Assembly (NCBI GenBank): GCA_016699815.1
Contig: CP065012.1
Coordinates: 2,767,001-2,831,000 of the forward strand
Direction of reading: 5' to 3'
Source: Chitinophagaceae bacterium
Lineage (GTDB): Bacteria > Bacteroidota > Bacteroidia > Chitinophagales > Chitinophagaceae
Length of the DNA stretch: 64,000 nt
A program made the translations under genes and the position numbers. Positions 10,101 to 19,014 of this stretch are shown one piece after another. The notes below the pieces were generated by a model. The model was not told the DNA's origin, made no database searches, and saw nothing but the letters and a program-made list of their open reading frames with translations. The first letter of the stretch is position 1. Each line of letters begins with the position of its first letter.

Positions 10101-11231
10101 ATGCTTGCAAAAAATATATACGGCGAAACAATTGATGAAATAAAATCAAAATACGCCAAAGCTATTGAAGATGGTTTTGCCCCCACTCTGGCAATCGTAT
10201 TTTCTTCCATCACAAGGGACAGGAAATCCATTGTTGATTTTTTCAGCGAAAAGAATGTAACGGTGTTTGGCTCCACTACCGCCGGGGAAATTGTGGATGA
10301 TGAAGTGCTGGAACACTCATCGGTTATCATGCTGCTGGATATGAACAAAGAGAATTTTAAAATATTGCGTGAAGAAGGCAGCGATACATACAGCATTGCA
10401 TCCAGCCTTGCAAAAAAAGCAAAGGAAACTTTTAGTAAGCCTTCCATTATTGTTATTTCCAGCGGGCTTACCATTGATGCCGAACAAATCATAAAAGGAG
10501 TAAAAGATGTAGATGATACAATTCCACTTTATGGCGGCCTTGCCGGCGATGATTTAACCATGAAGGCTTCCTATGTTTTCAGTAATACTTTCGAAAGCTC
10601 CAACGGCCTTATTGCACTTGTGGTAAACCGGGATAAAGTGGAAATACATGGCCTTGCCACCAGCGGTTGGGATGATATTGGCATTGAAAAAACAATTACC
10701 AAATCCGAAGGTAATATTGTGTACACCATTGATGACGAGCCTGCGGCAGATGTATTTGTAAAGTTTTTCAAATTTGCAGGAACCGTGGATACGGCAGCAG
10801 AAATTGTGGTGATGAATTTTGCCCAATATCCTTTGCAACTAAAAAAAGATAACGGCAATGTGGTGCTGCGGGCGCCGATGATGGTAGATGCCGACAGCAA
10901 GGCTTTGATTTTTGCCGGTGGCATTCCGCAAGGCAGTAAAGTAAAATTTTCAGTGCCGCCCGGTTTTGATTTAATTGAAAAAACAGCAGATAAAGTAAGC
11001 GCCTTAAAAAACGAAATTAAAAACCCGGATGCGGTGCTGATGTTTTCATGCAAAGCAAGGCACCTGGCCCTTGGCCCTATGACAGGCGATGAAGCAGAAA
11101 AAATCAGGAGCATCTGGAATAAACCTTTAATTGGTTTTTTTACATACGGAGAAATCGGAACGGCAAAGGACAGTGTCTGCGATTTTCATAACGAAACCTG
11201 CTCCATGGTAGTGATGGAGGAAATAAAGTAA
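10101..11231 (+). CDS. FIST-domain sensory protein
   Basis: A 376-residue soluble protein with a FIST_N domain (about residues 20-220, with GSTTAGEIVDDEV and YGGLAGDD) and a FIST_C domain (about 225-365, with FSCKARHLALGP and GFFTYGEIGT). FIST proteins are known as sensory modules in signal transduction and have been proposed to bind small ligands such as amino acids. Here it is a stand-alone protein and lies 21 bp upstream of a kinase that lacks a membrane segment, which suggests that it presents a ligand-derived signal to that kinase. The neighbouring decarboxylase could consume or make the ligand; that is inference. Confidence 0.87.
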   Translation: MLAKNIYGETIDEIKSKYAKAIEDGFAPTLAIVFSSITRDRKSIVDFFSEKNVTVFGSTTAGEIVDDEVLEHSSVIMLLDMNKENFKILREEGSDTYSIASSLAKKAKETFSKPSIIVISSGLTIDAEQIIKGVKDVDDTIPLYGGLAGDDLTMKASYVFSNTFESSNGLIALVVNRDKVEIHGLATSGWDDIGIEKTITKSEGNIVYTIDDEPAADVFVKFFKFAGTVDTAAEIVVMNFAQYPLQLKKDNGNVVLRAPMMVDADSKALIFAGGIPQGSKVKFSVPPGFDLIEKTADKVSALKNEIKNPDAVLMFSCKARHLALGPMTGDEAEKIRSIWNKPLIGFFTYGEIGTAKDSVCDFHNETCSMVVMEEIK

Positions 11232-11252
11232 ACAGACCGGTAATTTTATACA

Positions 11253-12833
11253 ATGGAAGATTTAAAGAACATCATCCTTTCCCTTGACATAAACAGCGAA
11301 GAAAAAGAGCGTCTTTTAAAACAACTGAAAGCTGTACAAAAAACAATTGATAGCGCCGAATTTCGCTACCAGCGAACCATAATGGACAAAGCGGCTATCA
11401 CCAACATATTAAATGCAAGTATTAGCGAAATTGAAAAACAAAAAGCAGTTATTGAAAAACAAAAAAAAGAAGCAACACACAGGGCTTCATTAGACAGTAT
11501 AAGGGCCGAAATAGCCTCCATGCGTACCACAAAAGACCTTGAGAAAATAACCCCTTTGATTTGGCTGGAATTAAATATTTTAAATATACCATTCGTTCGC
11601 TCCGGCGTTGTTTTGGTGCATGATGAAGATACTGAAAAACTAGGAATTTATCTTGCTACGCCAGATGGAAAATCAATTGCATCTTTACAAATAAATGCAA
11701 ATCAAACTGTATTTAGTCAAAAAATATTTAATTCCTGGAAGAAGAAACAAGCTTTAATAGATCAGTGGAATGAAACAACATTTTTGGAATGGGCAAATAG
11801 CCTGGTGAAACTGGGTGCAATAGCTTCTGCTGAAGATTATTTAATGAGCAACCCCATTCAAAACCTGTATTTACATTTTTTGCCTTTTCCGCAGGGCATG
11901 TTGTATGTGGGCAATGTAAATCTTTTAACAGAAGAAGAATTATCGCTTGCGCAATCATTGGCCGATACCATTTCTACAGCTTATGCCCGCTACGAAGATT
12001 TTAATAAACTGGATGCTGCCAAGCAACAAGTAGACAATACCCTTAAAGACCTTCGGTCTGCACAGCAGCAATTAATTCAATCCGAAAAAATGGCTTCTTT
12101 GGGTGAACTCACTGCCGGCATTGCCCATGAAATACAAAATCCTTTAAATTTCGTAAATAATTTTAGTGAGTTAAACAAAGAGTTAATAACTGAATTGGTG
12201 GAAGAAATAAAGAAAGGCAATACTGCAGATGTTGATCTATTGGCAAATGATATTAAAGAAAATTCCGAAAAAATTAATTTTCATGGCAAACGTGCCGGTG
12301 ACATTGTAAAGGGCATGTTGCAGCATAGCCGGAAAAGTGAAGGCAAAAAAGAACCCACGGATATTAACGCCTTATGTGATGAATACCTGCGCTTGTCGTA
12401 CCATGGATTAAGGGCAAAGGACAAGGCTTTTAATGCAAAATTTGAAACCTCTTTCGATGAAACCCTTCCTGAAATTAAAGTGGTAACACAGGATTTGGGC
12501 CGGGTAATATTAAATTTAATTAATAATGCTTTTTATTCGGTTACCGAAAAGAAAAACCAGCTTGGAGAAGGGTATGAGCCAACAGTAAAAATTAGTACAA
12601 AGCACAATAAAGGAACGGCTGAAATACGTGTGTATGACAACGGAAATGGAGTACCTGCCTCAATAAAAGATAAAATATTGCAACCTTTTTTTACCACTAA
12701 GCCATCTGGCTTAGGCACAGGGCTGGGTTTGTCGCTGAGTTATGATATTATTACAAAAGTACATTCCGGTAACTTAACCGTAGAAAGCAGGGAAGGGGAA
12801 TTTGCCGAATTTATTATTCAATTACCTTTATAA
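11253..12833 (+). CDS. Soluble histidine kinase partnered with FIST protein
   Basis: This 526-residue kinase has no signal peptide or membrane helix. Residues 1-85 form a charged coiled coil. Residues 90-260 resemble the repeated sensory module of the kinase at 1-2436 (same FNSWKKKQ-type signature followed by a C-terminal coiled linker). Then comes the DHp domain (GIAHEIQNPLNFVNNFSE) and HATPase_c (NLINNAFYSV, YDNGNGVP, LQPFFTTKPSGLGTGLGL). The G1 and G2 boxes are intact. It is 21 bp after the FIST gene and 12 bp before a receiver gene, so FIST, kinase, receiver and receiver-cyclase form a likely operon. Its phosphoacceptor helix is almost identical to those of the three kinases at 1-6876. 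Confidence 0.9.
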   Translation: MEDLKNIILSLDINSEEKERLLKQLKAVQKTIDSAEFRYQRTIMDKAAITNILNASISEIEKQKAVIEKQKKEATHRASLDSIRAEIASMRTTKDLEKITPLIWLELNILNIPFVRSGVVLVHDEDTEKLGIYLATPDGKSIASLQINANQTVFSQKIFNSWKKKQALIDQWNETTFLEWANSLVKLGAIASAEDYLMSNPIQNLYLHFLPFPQGMLYVGNVNLLTEEELSLAQSLADTISTAYARYEDFNKLDAAKQQVDNTLKDLRSAQQQLIQSEKMASLGELTAGIAHEIQNPLNFVNNFSELNKELITELVEEIKKGNTADVDLLANDIKENSEKINFHGKRAGDIVKGMLQHSRKSEGKKEPTDINALCDEYLRLSYHGLRAKDKAFNAKFETSFDETLPEIKVVTQDLGRVILNLINNAFYSVTEKKNQLGEGYEPTVKISTKHNKGTAEIRVYDNGNGVPASIKDKILQPFFTTKPSGLGTGLGLSLSYDIITKVHSGNLTVESREGEFAEFIIQLPL

Positions 12834-12845
12834 ATTTTAAATAAA

Positions 12846-13223
12846 ATGAAAATACTCGTTGTTGATGATGAAACAGATGTAAGGTTCTTGTTTGAACAGC
12901 GTTTTAGAAAAGAAATCCGCAACCATGAATTGGATTTTGACTTTGCCTATTCAGGAGAAGATGCGCTCAAATACCTGAACCTGCATGCAAGGGAAGCCGT
13001 ACTCATATTGTCTGACATCAATATGCCGGGTATGAGCGGCCTGGAATTATTAAAACAAATAAAATTAAAATATGAAAAGCCACCGCCCATTGTTATGATG
13101 ATAACTGCTTATGGTGATGATGAAAATTACAAGCAGGCTATTCAATTTGGCGCAGATGATTTTTTAACCAAACCAATTGATTTTACCTTACTTTTAAGTA
13201 AACTTAAAAATGTGAAAATATGA
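12846..13223 (+). CDS. Single-domain response regulator (CheY-like)
   Basis: The 125-residue product is a receiver domain only: acidic pair D7-D8 in VVDDE, phosphoacceptor D57 in LSDINMPG, switch threonine in MITAYGDD, and the conserved lysine in FLTKPID. There is no output domain, so it acts by protein contact or as a phosphate relay or sink. Its last codons overlap the next gene by 4 bp (ATGA), pointing to translational coupling with the receiver-cyclase. Confidence 0.92.
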   Translation: MKILVVDDETDVRFLFEQRFRKEIRNHELDFDFAYSGEDALKYLNLHAREAVLILSDINMPGMSGLELLKQIKLKYEKPPPIVMMITAYGDDENYKQAIQFGADDFLTKPIDFTLLLSKLKNVKI

Positions 13224-14251
13224 CCAAGATTTTGGTTGCAGATGATGAGGCCGATTTGGAAATGCTCATTAGGCAAAAATTCCGGCAACAAATTCGGGAC
13301 CAGCAATATGAATTTATGTTTGCCGCCAATGGAAATGAAGCTTTAAAAAAAGTTCAGGAACATCCCGATGTAGAAATTATCCTTAGTGATATTAATATGC
13401 CTGAAATGGATGGGCTTACCTTATTAAGTAAGCTTAACGAAATTAATCCATTGATAAAAGCCGTAATGGTTTCTGCTTATGGTGATATGGAAAATATCAG
13501 GGTTGCAATGAATCGAGGCGCTTTTGACTTTGTTACCAAGCCGGTTAATTTTACCGACCTGGAGATTACCATGAAAAAAACAATTGATTTTGTAAGGCAA
13601 ACTAAAATTACCCTTAACGCAATACGGGAAAATAACATACTTAAGATGTATGTTGATGAGAACGTACTCAAGTTTATGGTGAGCCATGAATATGAACAAT
13701 CGCTTACCGCCAACGAAACTATTGAAGCTTCAGTTGCGTTTATTGACATTTGCAGCTTTACGTCTATAAGTGAAAAGGAACACCCTGATGCCGTTGTGAA
13801 GCTTTTAAACCGGCTTTTTGACCTTATGGTTACCGAGATTATAGCGCAAAATGGAATTGTTGATAAATTTATTGGTGATTGTGTGATGGCTGTTTTTAAA
13901 GGACCTTTTCACCTCGATAGGGCAATTGATGCCTGCCTTGCCATTAGGAATAAAATTAACGCATTGCCTGTGGAACTCAACTTTACTCCCAAGATTTCCA
14001 TTGGTATCAATAGCGGCGAAATGATATCTGGCAATATTGGCTCTGCAGCATTAAAAAGGCTTGACTATACTGTAATTGGAGACGTAGTAAATATTGCCAG
14101 CCGTTTACAGTCTGTTGCCGGTAATAATAAAATTGTAATTACCGACAATTGTTTTGAAATAGTAAAACAGTCATTTGAATGTAAAAAAGTAGGCACGGTT
14201 TTTTTAAAAAATAAAGCAAGGGAAGTGGTCATTTATGAAGTACTTAATTAA
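13220..14251 (+). CDS. Response regulator fused to class III adenylate cyclase
   Basis: A 343-residue two-domain protein. Residues 1-125 are a receiver (DD at 8-9, phosphoacceptor D57 in LSDINMPE, VTKPVNF). Residues 165-340 are a class III nucleotide cyclase catalytic domain. Metal-binding D176 (FIDICSFT) and D220 (KFIGDCVMAVF) are present, as are the transition-state N291 and R295 (VNIASRL). The base-selecting pair is K216 and T284 (DYTVIGD), the K/T combination of bacterial adenylate rather than guanylate cyclases. Phosphorylation by the upstream kinase is therefore expected to control cAMP synthesis. The gene overlaps the preceding receiver by 4 bp. No cAMP receptor is found in the window. 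Confidence 0.9.
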   Translation: MTKILVADDEADLEMLIRQKFRQQIRDQQYEFMFAANGNEALKKVQEHPDVEIILSDINMPEMDGLTLLSKLNEINPLIKAVMVSAYGDMENIRVAMNRGAFDFVTKPVNFTDLEITMKKTIDFVRQTKITLNAIRENNILKMYVDENVLKFMVSHEYEQSLTANETIEASVAFIDICSFTSISEKEHPDAVVKLLNRLFDLMVTEIIAQNGIVDKFIGDCVMAVFKGPFHLDRAIDACLAIRNKINALPVELNFTPKISIGINSGEMISGNIGSAALKRLDYTVIGDVVNIASRLQSVAGNNKIVITDNCFEIVKQSFECKKVGTVFLKNKAREVVIYEVLN

Positions 14252-14299
14252 ACAGGTTGTACCGGGTAATCGTTTCATTTTTTATAGAATATTGCATTC

Positions 14300-15196
14300 A
14301 TGAAGAAAAAAGCATTTAATGATCCCATAAATTGGGTACATATTTTTTCCATTAGAAACCTGTTGCAAATGTTTGCAGGCGTGGGATTGGCCGTACTGGC
14401 CATGCGTGGCTTTATGATCCCCAATCGTTTTTTAGATGGCGGAGTAACCGGTATTTCCATATTGCTCCACGAAATTTATCATTGGGATATTAGTTTCCTT
14501 ACTTTGTTCCTTAATCTTCCCCTGGTTTACCTTGGCTTTCGCCGCATAGGTAAAACATTTGCAGTGCAAACCATCTTTGCTATAATTTTAATGGCTATAG
14601 GCCTTTACTTTATAGAGATAAATGCCATTACAAAAGATAAATTGCTCATAGCTATTTTTGGCGGCTTAACAATGGGCGCAGGTGTAGGTCTGGTACTTCG
14701 TTGCGGAGGCGTAATAGATGGGGCAGAGGTAATTGCCGTTTTTACCAAGCGCAAAACTGGCTTCTCCAGCAACGAAATTATTATGCTTTTTAATGCCATT
14801 ATTTTTACTATTGCTGCCACACAATTTGGCCTGGAAACGGCAATGTATTCTCTCATAACTTTTTTTACTGCAACACGGGCAGCTGATTATGTGGTAGATG
14901 GTATAGAGCAATACACCACAATGAACATAATTTCTTCTCATGAGGAAGATATTAAAAACCTGCTGGTAAATGGTTTTGGAAAAGGAATAACCGTATATAA
15001 AGGAGAAAGAGGTTACCTGCCCGGCAGCTTTGATGTGAAAACCAACTGCGACATTATTGTAACAGTAGTTACCCGGTTGGAAATACATCAAATCCAGGTG
15101 GCTATCAAAGAAATTGACCCTAAAGCTTTTGTTTATATCCAAAATATAAAAGAAGCCACAGGAGGTATTTTAAAATTGAAAAAGCATAACCATTAA
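14300..15196 (+). CDS. YitT-family membrane protein with DUF2179 domain
   Basis: A 298-residue integral membrane protein with about five hydrophobic helices (for example QTIFAIILMAIGLYFI and IIMLFNAIIFTIAATQFG) and the family signature GFMIPNRFLDGGVTGIS near the N-terminus. The C-terminal 90 residues (TMNIISSHEEDIKNLL to YIQNIKEATGG) form a soluble DUF2179 domain. YitT proteins are widespread putative transporters or membrane regulators whose function is not settled. It is 48 bp after the cyclase gene on the same strand and 11 bp before the HD-domain gene. Confidence 0.88.
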   Translation: MKKKAFNDPINWVHIFSIRNLLQMFAGVGLAVLAMRGFMIPNRFLDGGVTGISILLHEIYHWDISFLTLFLNLPLVYLGFRRIGKTFAVQTIFAIILMAIGLYFIEINAITKDKLLIAIFGGLTMGAGVGLVLRCGGVIDGAEVIAVFTKRKTGFSSNEIIMLFNAIIFTIAATQFGLETAMYSLITFFTATRAADYVVDGIEQYTTMNIISSHEEDIKNLLVNGFGKGITVYKGERGYLPGSFDVKTNCDIIVTVVTRLEIHQIQVAIKEIDPKAFVYIQNIKEATGGILKLKKHNH

Positions 15197-15207
15197 TATT
15201 TTGGTAA

Positions 15208-15807
15208 ATGTTGAAGCCTGATTCTATACCTGATTTTATTTCTGCAGAAAAGTATGTACTGGGGCGCCTGGAAGAAAATTTATCGCCTCTGCTTTTTTAT
15301 CATGATATTGGGCATACCCGTAATGTGTTGGAAGCGGCAATGTTTATAGCTGCAAATGAAAATATTTCCGATGAAGAAAAATCCCTGCTTCGAATAGCAG
15401 TAGCCTTACATGATTCAGGTTTTTTATTTTCTTATAATAACCATGAAGAAAAAGGTTGTGATTTTGCAAAAGAAATCTTACCTGAATATAATTTTAGCAA
15501 AGACCAGGTTGAAAAGATATGCCATTTAATAATGGCAACTAAATCACCACAAAACCCCCAAACACACCTGGAACGCATTATTTGCGATGCCGACCTGGAT
15601 TATTTAGGAAGAGCCGGAGTAGAAATAACCGCAAATAAATTATTTGAAGAGCTAAAGCAATGCTCTATGATAACAACTGAAGAAGAATGGGTTAAAAAGC
15701 AAATTGATTTTTTGGCTTCTCATAAGTACTTCACTTCCTTTTCATTGAACAACAGGGAGCAAAATAAGCAGGCGTATATTGCGAAACTGAGAGAAATGCA
15801 GGGTTAA
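15208..15807 (+). CDS. HD-domain phosphohydrolase
   Basis: A 199-residue soluble protein with the metal-binding pattern of the HD superfamily: H in FYHDIGHTRNVLEA, the HD pair in VALHDSGFLF, a histidine in NNHEEKG, and the final aspartate in ICDADLDYLGR. It resembles the small predicted metal-dependent phosphohydrolases often annotated as HDc proteins. The substrate is not known; nucleotides, including cyclic ones, are plausible for the superfamily. The gene follows the YitT-like gene by 11 bp, so the two are probably in one transcript. Confidence 0.85.
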   Translation: MLKPDSIPDFISAEKYVLGRLEENLSPLLFYHDIGHTRNVLEAAMFIAANENISDEEKSLLRIAVALHDSGFLFSYNNHEEKGCDFAKEILPEYNFSKDQVEKICHLIMATKSPQNPQTHLERIICDADLDYLGRAGVEITANKLFEELKQCSMITTEEEWVKKQIDFLASHKYFTSFSLNNREQNKQAYIAKLREMQG

Positions 15808-15893
15808 ATATTTTTTGCTACTTTGTATTGCTTTATTTTATACAGTTATAAATTATAATGTTACGACATACCTCATTCATTTGAGCATCCGCT

Positions 15894-17621
15894 TTAATAA
15901 ACCGGCACATTCGTAAAAGTACATTTTATTTCTCCCGAAAAACCGTCTGTAAATGTTTCCTGCATGGCATCACCTTTTGTAACAGCTTTAAGACCTTGTA
16001 TCATTGTGCCCATTACAAAATAGCCGCTGGCTTTGCCGCCTTCTACTTTTTCAATTACCAATTTACAATTGGGCGATGATGCAGGCAGGTGCCGCATCAA
16101 CGATTCATCCACATAAGAAGCCATAGTGCCGTTGGCTATTATCGGAGAGAATTTATAGATGTATTTTTTTGGTTACTGTTTTTTCCGGATTTTTAGGCGC
16201 TTCAATTTCCAGCACAGCGCCATCTTCCATAATAACGGCTTCCGAACCATCATCGTAGGTGTTATACACAATGTTGCCCTCTTCTTTGGTTTTAGTTACA
16301 TTCTTTGTGGGCGCTTCAATCTCCAATATAGACCCGTCTTCCATAAAAACGGCTACAGATCCATCATCATAAGTTACATAAACTACATTACCTTCTGTCT
16401 TGGTTTCCTTTATAGATTTAGTGGGTTCTTCAATGGTAAGTTCTCCTATACCCACTTCAAAAACAGGAGGCTTGTATTTGAATTTATTTATATTACAATC
16501 CGCACTCATCATTTTACTCAAAAGATTTTTTAAAATTTTACTTCGGCGCAAATCGGGTAAGGGTGTTAATTCATCCGCAGCAATTTTAGGCAGTGGAACT
16601 AAATCATCGGTATTGTTTATTTTGGTTAACGGAGCCAATTCATCATCGTTGTCATTAATCATTCCCGTGTTTATTTGGCCTTGTGCCGATTGTACAAATG
16701 GCGGCACACCCAGCTGTGCAATTGAATTTCGGCCGCCGCCCAATGCCTGCGTATGGTTGGGAATTGGGTTAGAAGGATTATTTTTTATTCCCAAACTGTT
16801 GGCATCAAAATGATTAACAGCGCTACTGAGTTGCTGCCAATCATTTCCAAGCGGAACTTTTACAAGGGTAGGGCAACTAAAGTTTGGGATTTCCGGTACA
16901 GAAATAAAATTACTGCCATCACCGTTTTGTTCAATGCATGATTTTGCAATGGCTTCCTGGTCGTTCACTGCACTTTCATAATAATTTTCCAAACCCTCAG
17001 TCCATGCAATACACATCGTCATCACGGTGTTTTTGGGGTTGCCGGTTATGTACCATATCCAGGTACAAAATGCATTAAGCCAGGTACGGAATATTTCAAT
17101 TTTGTCTGAATGGTATTTTCTGATTAACGGATTGGCGTAGGCGAGAAACTCATTGTTCTTCCTGTCAAAATCCGGGTATTTGTCGTCCTTCCCACTCTTT
17201 TGTAAATATCATCGGCCATATATTTTGCTTTTGGCAACACAGCCGATAAGGTGGTGTTGCCAACAGTGCTGATATAATTCTTCATATTGGCATTAGATGG
17301 CATGGCTGCGATAGTCGCTATTGCTTTTGTGTTTTTTTCAGGAACAATACCGTTGGAAACCGTACCCTTTTTTGAGTTTGCAGTATTACTGCTCAGCTTA
17401 TTGTTAGCATCATTTATTTTTTGTTGCATGCCCACGCTGCCGGTCATGCTGTCGTACATCCTCCTGGCATCGGGACTCATTTTAGAAAGCTGCTCATTCA
17501 ATTTTTTCTGAGCTTCTGCATACCTTTTTTTATCGGATTTCATTTGCTCCTTGGATGGCTTTTGGGCAAGAGCAGATATGGTGAGTAAAATAAATAGAGA
17601 GCAGAAAGATAATAGTCTCAT
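15894..17621 (-). pseudogene. Exported protein gene broken by two frameshifts
   Basis: Three fragments read as one protein of about 575 residues. The first (17621 to about 17191) has a signal peptide (MRLLSFCSLFILLTISALAQ) and a helical segment like the start of the TPR proteins at 21162 and 28174 (LSKMSPDARRMYDSM). The frame then shifts at a G-run (complement of 17191-17193): one extra G would give RVGKDDKYPDFDRKNNEFL. The middle part carries a two-fold repeat (YDDGSVAVFMEDGSILEIEAP and a second copy). A second shift lies in an A7 run (complement of 16164-16170): removing one A gives TKKYIYKFSPIIANGTMASY and continues to the stop at 15894. Both are homopolymer changes, so sequencing error is as likely as real decay. 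Confidence 0.75.
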
Positions 17622-17667
17622 TCCTTATAATTTTTTTTAAAAGTAGAGGGAAGCTGAAGTCCGGGCA

Positions 17668-17685
17668 ATCATTATAAAAGATGAT
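17668..17685. promoter_or_regulatory. 18-bp operator-like dyad, module 1
   Basis: ATCATTATAAAAGATGAT has 5-bp inverted arms (ATCAT/ATGAT) around an A-rich centre. It lies 47 bp upstream of the start at 17621. Close copies occur at the other three promoters of this module (21227, 22333, 22372), so a shared regulator, probably the LuxR-type protein at 24389, is inferred. Confidence 0.6.
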
Positions 17686-17717
17686 TTTTATGATTGAGAT
17701 AAAAAATAAATAACGGT

Positions 17718-17785
17718 AAATGGTTGAAACCATTTTAAGTGGATTGATTTTCCAACATAGCCCACGGTTTAAACCGTGAGCTATG
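17718..17785. repeat. REP-like palindrome pair
   Basis: Two palindromes sit side by side. Positions 17718-17735 have 8-bp arms AAATGGTT and AACCATTT. Positions 17756-17785 form a 30-bp near-perfect palindrome centred on CACGGTTTAAACCGTG with outer arms CATAGC/GCTATG and a single mismatched pair. The block lies just past the stop of the gene at 17789-19003. The motif looks like the extragenic palindromes mobilised by REP-associated transposases, and it could also work as a transcript end. No transposase is nearby. Confidence 0.5.
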
Positions 17786-17788
17786 CAT

Positions 17789-19003
17789 TTATTCCAACAA
17801 TTTCTGCAACCTGTCAAAATCAAAATTCTTTGTGAAGTTGTTCAGCATCCTTAGTGATGAAGGAATGGTAACATACCGGAACACGATTGTTATCAACTGC
17901 GGACTGGCCGGACCTTTGGGGGATGTTTTAAAATATTCAGGACTGTATTTGTATAAGCCACACATATTTTTTTCACTATCATAAAATTTCCAGAAGCGAT
18001 TGTAATTTGTTTGTTCCCGAAGTTTTGCATTATATGTTTGGCTGTTGTCTGCTCCAGGATTTATCACCGCCTGCGCCGACAACCATTCTTCATTATGTTC
18101 GCTCATTGCTTTTTTTACAACAGCTATTTTGTCGGCTACATCTTTCTCCCAATTAGCATAATACTTTAGGCTGCCAGATTTTTCTTCTTTCAATTGTGCA
18201 ACCAGTTTTGTAAAATGAATTTTTTCTCTTTCGTAATATTCCAGCAGGCTTTGCAAATATTCTTTGCGGCTTACGGGAATTAAAACAGGGATATCTTTTT
18301 TCTTAATAAACCAATAACGATACGCAAAGTTATTACGGTTGTTCGGTTTGATGTCTTTTTCCGCTACATTCTGAAAATAGTTTTTTCCGGTATTGATGGC
18401 ATCTAATAGCTGTTTATTATTGCAGCTAATGTATGTAAACAGGTTTATCAATTGAGCATTTACATCAGCAGGTTTATGATTTTTCCAATCTGCGTATTGC
18501 ATTCCAAAATCATAAGTAGGGAAGCTGCTGCCAAAGGGGGCAGATAAAAATTTATCTAATGTTGTTAGTTGTAATTTATTTACATACATCCGCAAAACAG
18601 AACTGAATTCACTATTGCGTGTCAATTTTCCTTTAGCACAAAAGTATTCGTACAACGCTGCCTGAAATGTGTATTGGCCCAATTTGACCTTGCCAAAATA
18701 TTGATAGCCATCGGAAGTATAAACATTTTCCCAATTACCCCCTGTAAGATTAAACCCTGCATGGCTTTGTGCTTCTGTTTTTTCCAAATCACCCAATATT
18801 TTTTTTGCCATTGCTTTATCTGTAGCAGTGGTCATCTTACTAAAATATTCTGTTCTGGCAGCAGGCCAGGGATACTGGGCTGCAGTGAGGTATTTGCCGG
18901 GTGAGGCATCTAACTCTGCAGAGGTTTTGCAGTCTTGCGCTTTTAGCTGCTGCGAAAAAATAGAAATAGTTACTATTGAAATTATCAGAATTCTTTTTTT
19001 CAT
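17789..19003 (-). CDS. Exported protein of unknown function (module 1 partner)
   Basis: The 404-residue product starts with a signal peptide (MKKRILIISIVTISIFSQQ, cleavage near KAQ|DC), so it is periplasmic or surface exposed. The rest is mixed helical, rich in Tyr, Trp and Lys, without a family I recognise. It starts 11 bp after the stop of the exported TPR protein (19015-21162) and is surely cotranscribed with it. In the second module the TPR protein is also followed directly by an exported unknown (25130-26230), though the two partners are only weakly alike by eye. A shared role with the TPR protein, for instance as a complex at the envelope, is inference. Confidence 0.75.
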   Translation of the reverse strand: MKKRILIISIVTISIFSQQLKAQDCKTSAELDASPGKYLTAAQYPWPAARTEYFSKMTTATDKAMAKKILGDLEKTEAQSHAGFNLTGGNWENVYTSDGYQYFGKVKLGQYTFQAALYEYFCAKGKLTRNSEFSSVLRMYVNKLQLTTLDKFLSAPFGSSFPTYDFGMQYADWKNHKPADVNAQLINLFTYISCNNKQLLDAINTGKNYFQNVAEKDIKPNNRNNFAYRYWFIKKKDIPVLIPVSRKEYLQSLLEYYEREKIHFTKLVAQLKEEKSGSLKYYANWEKDVADKIAVVKKAMSEHNEEWLSAQAVINPGADNSQTYNAKLREQTNYNRFWKFYDSEKNMCGLYKYSPEYFKTSPKGPASPQLITIVFRYVTIPSSLRMLNNFTKNFDFDRLQKLLE

Positions 19004-19014
19004 TGTTTACTATT

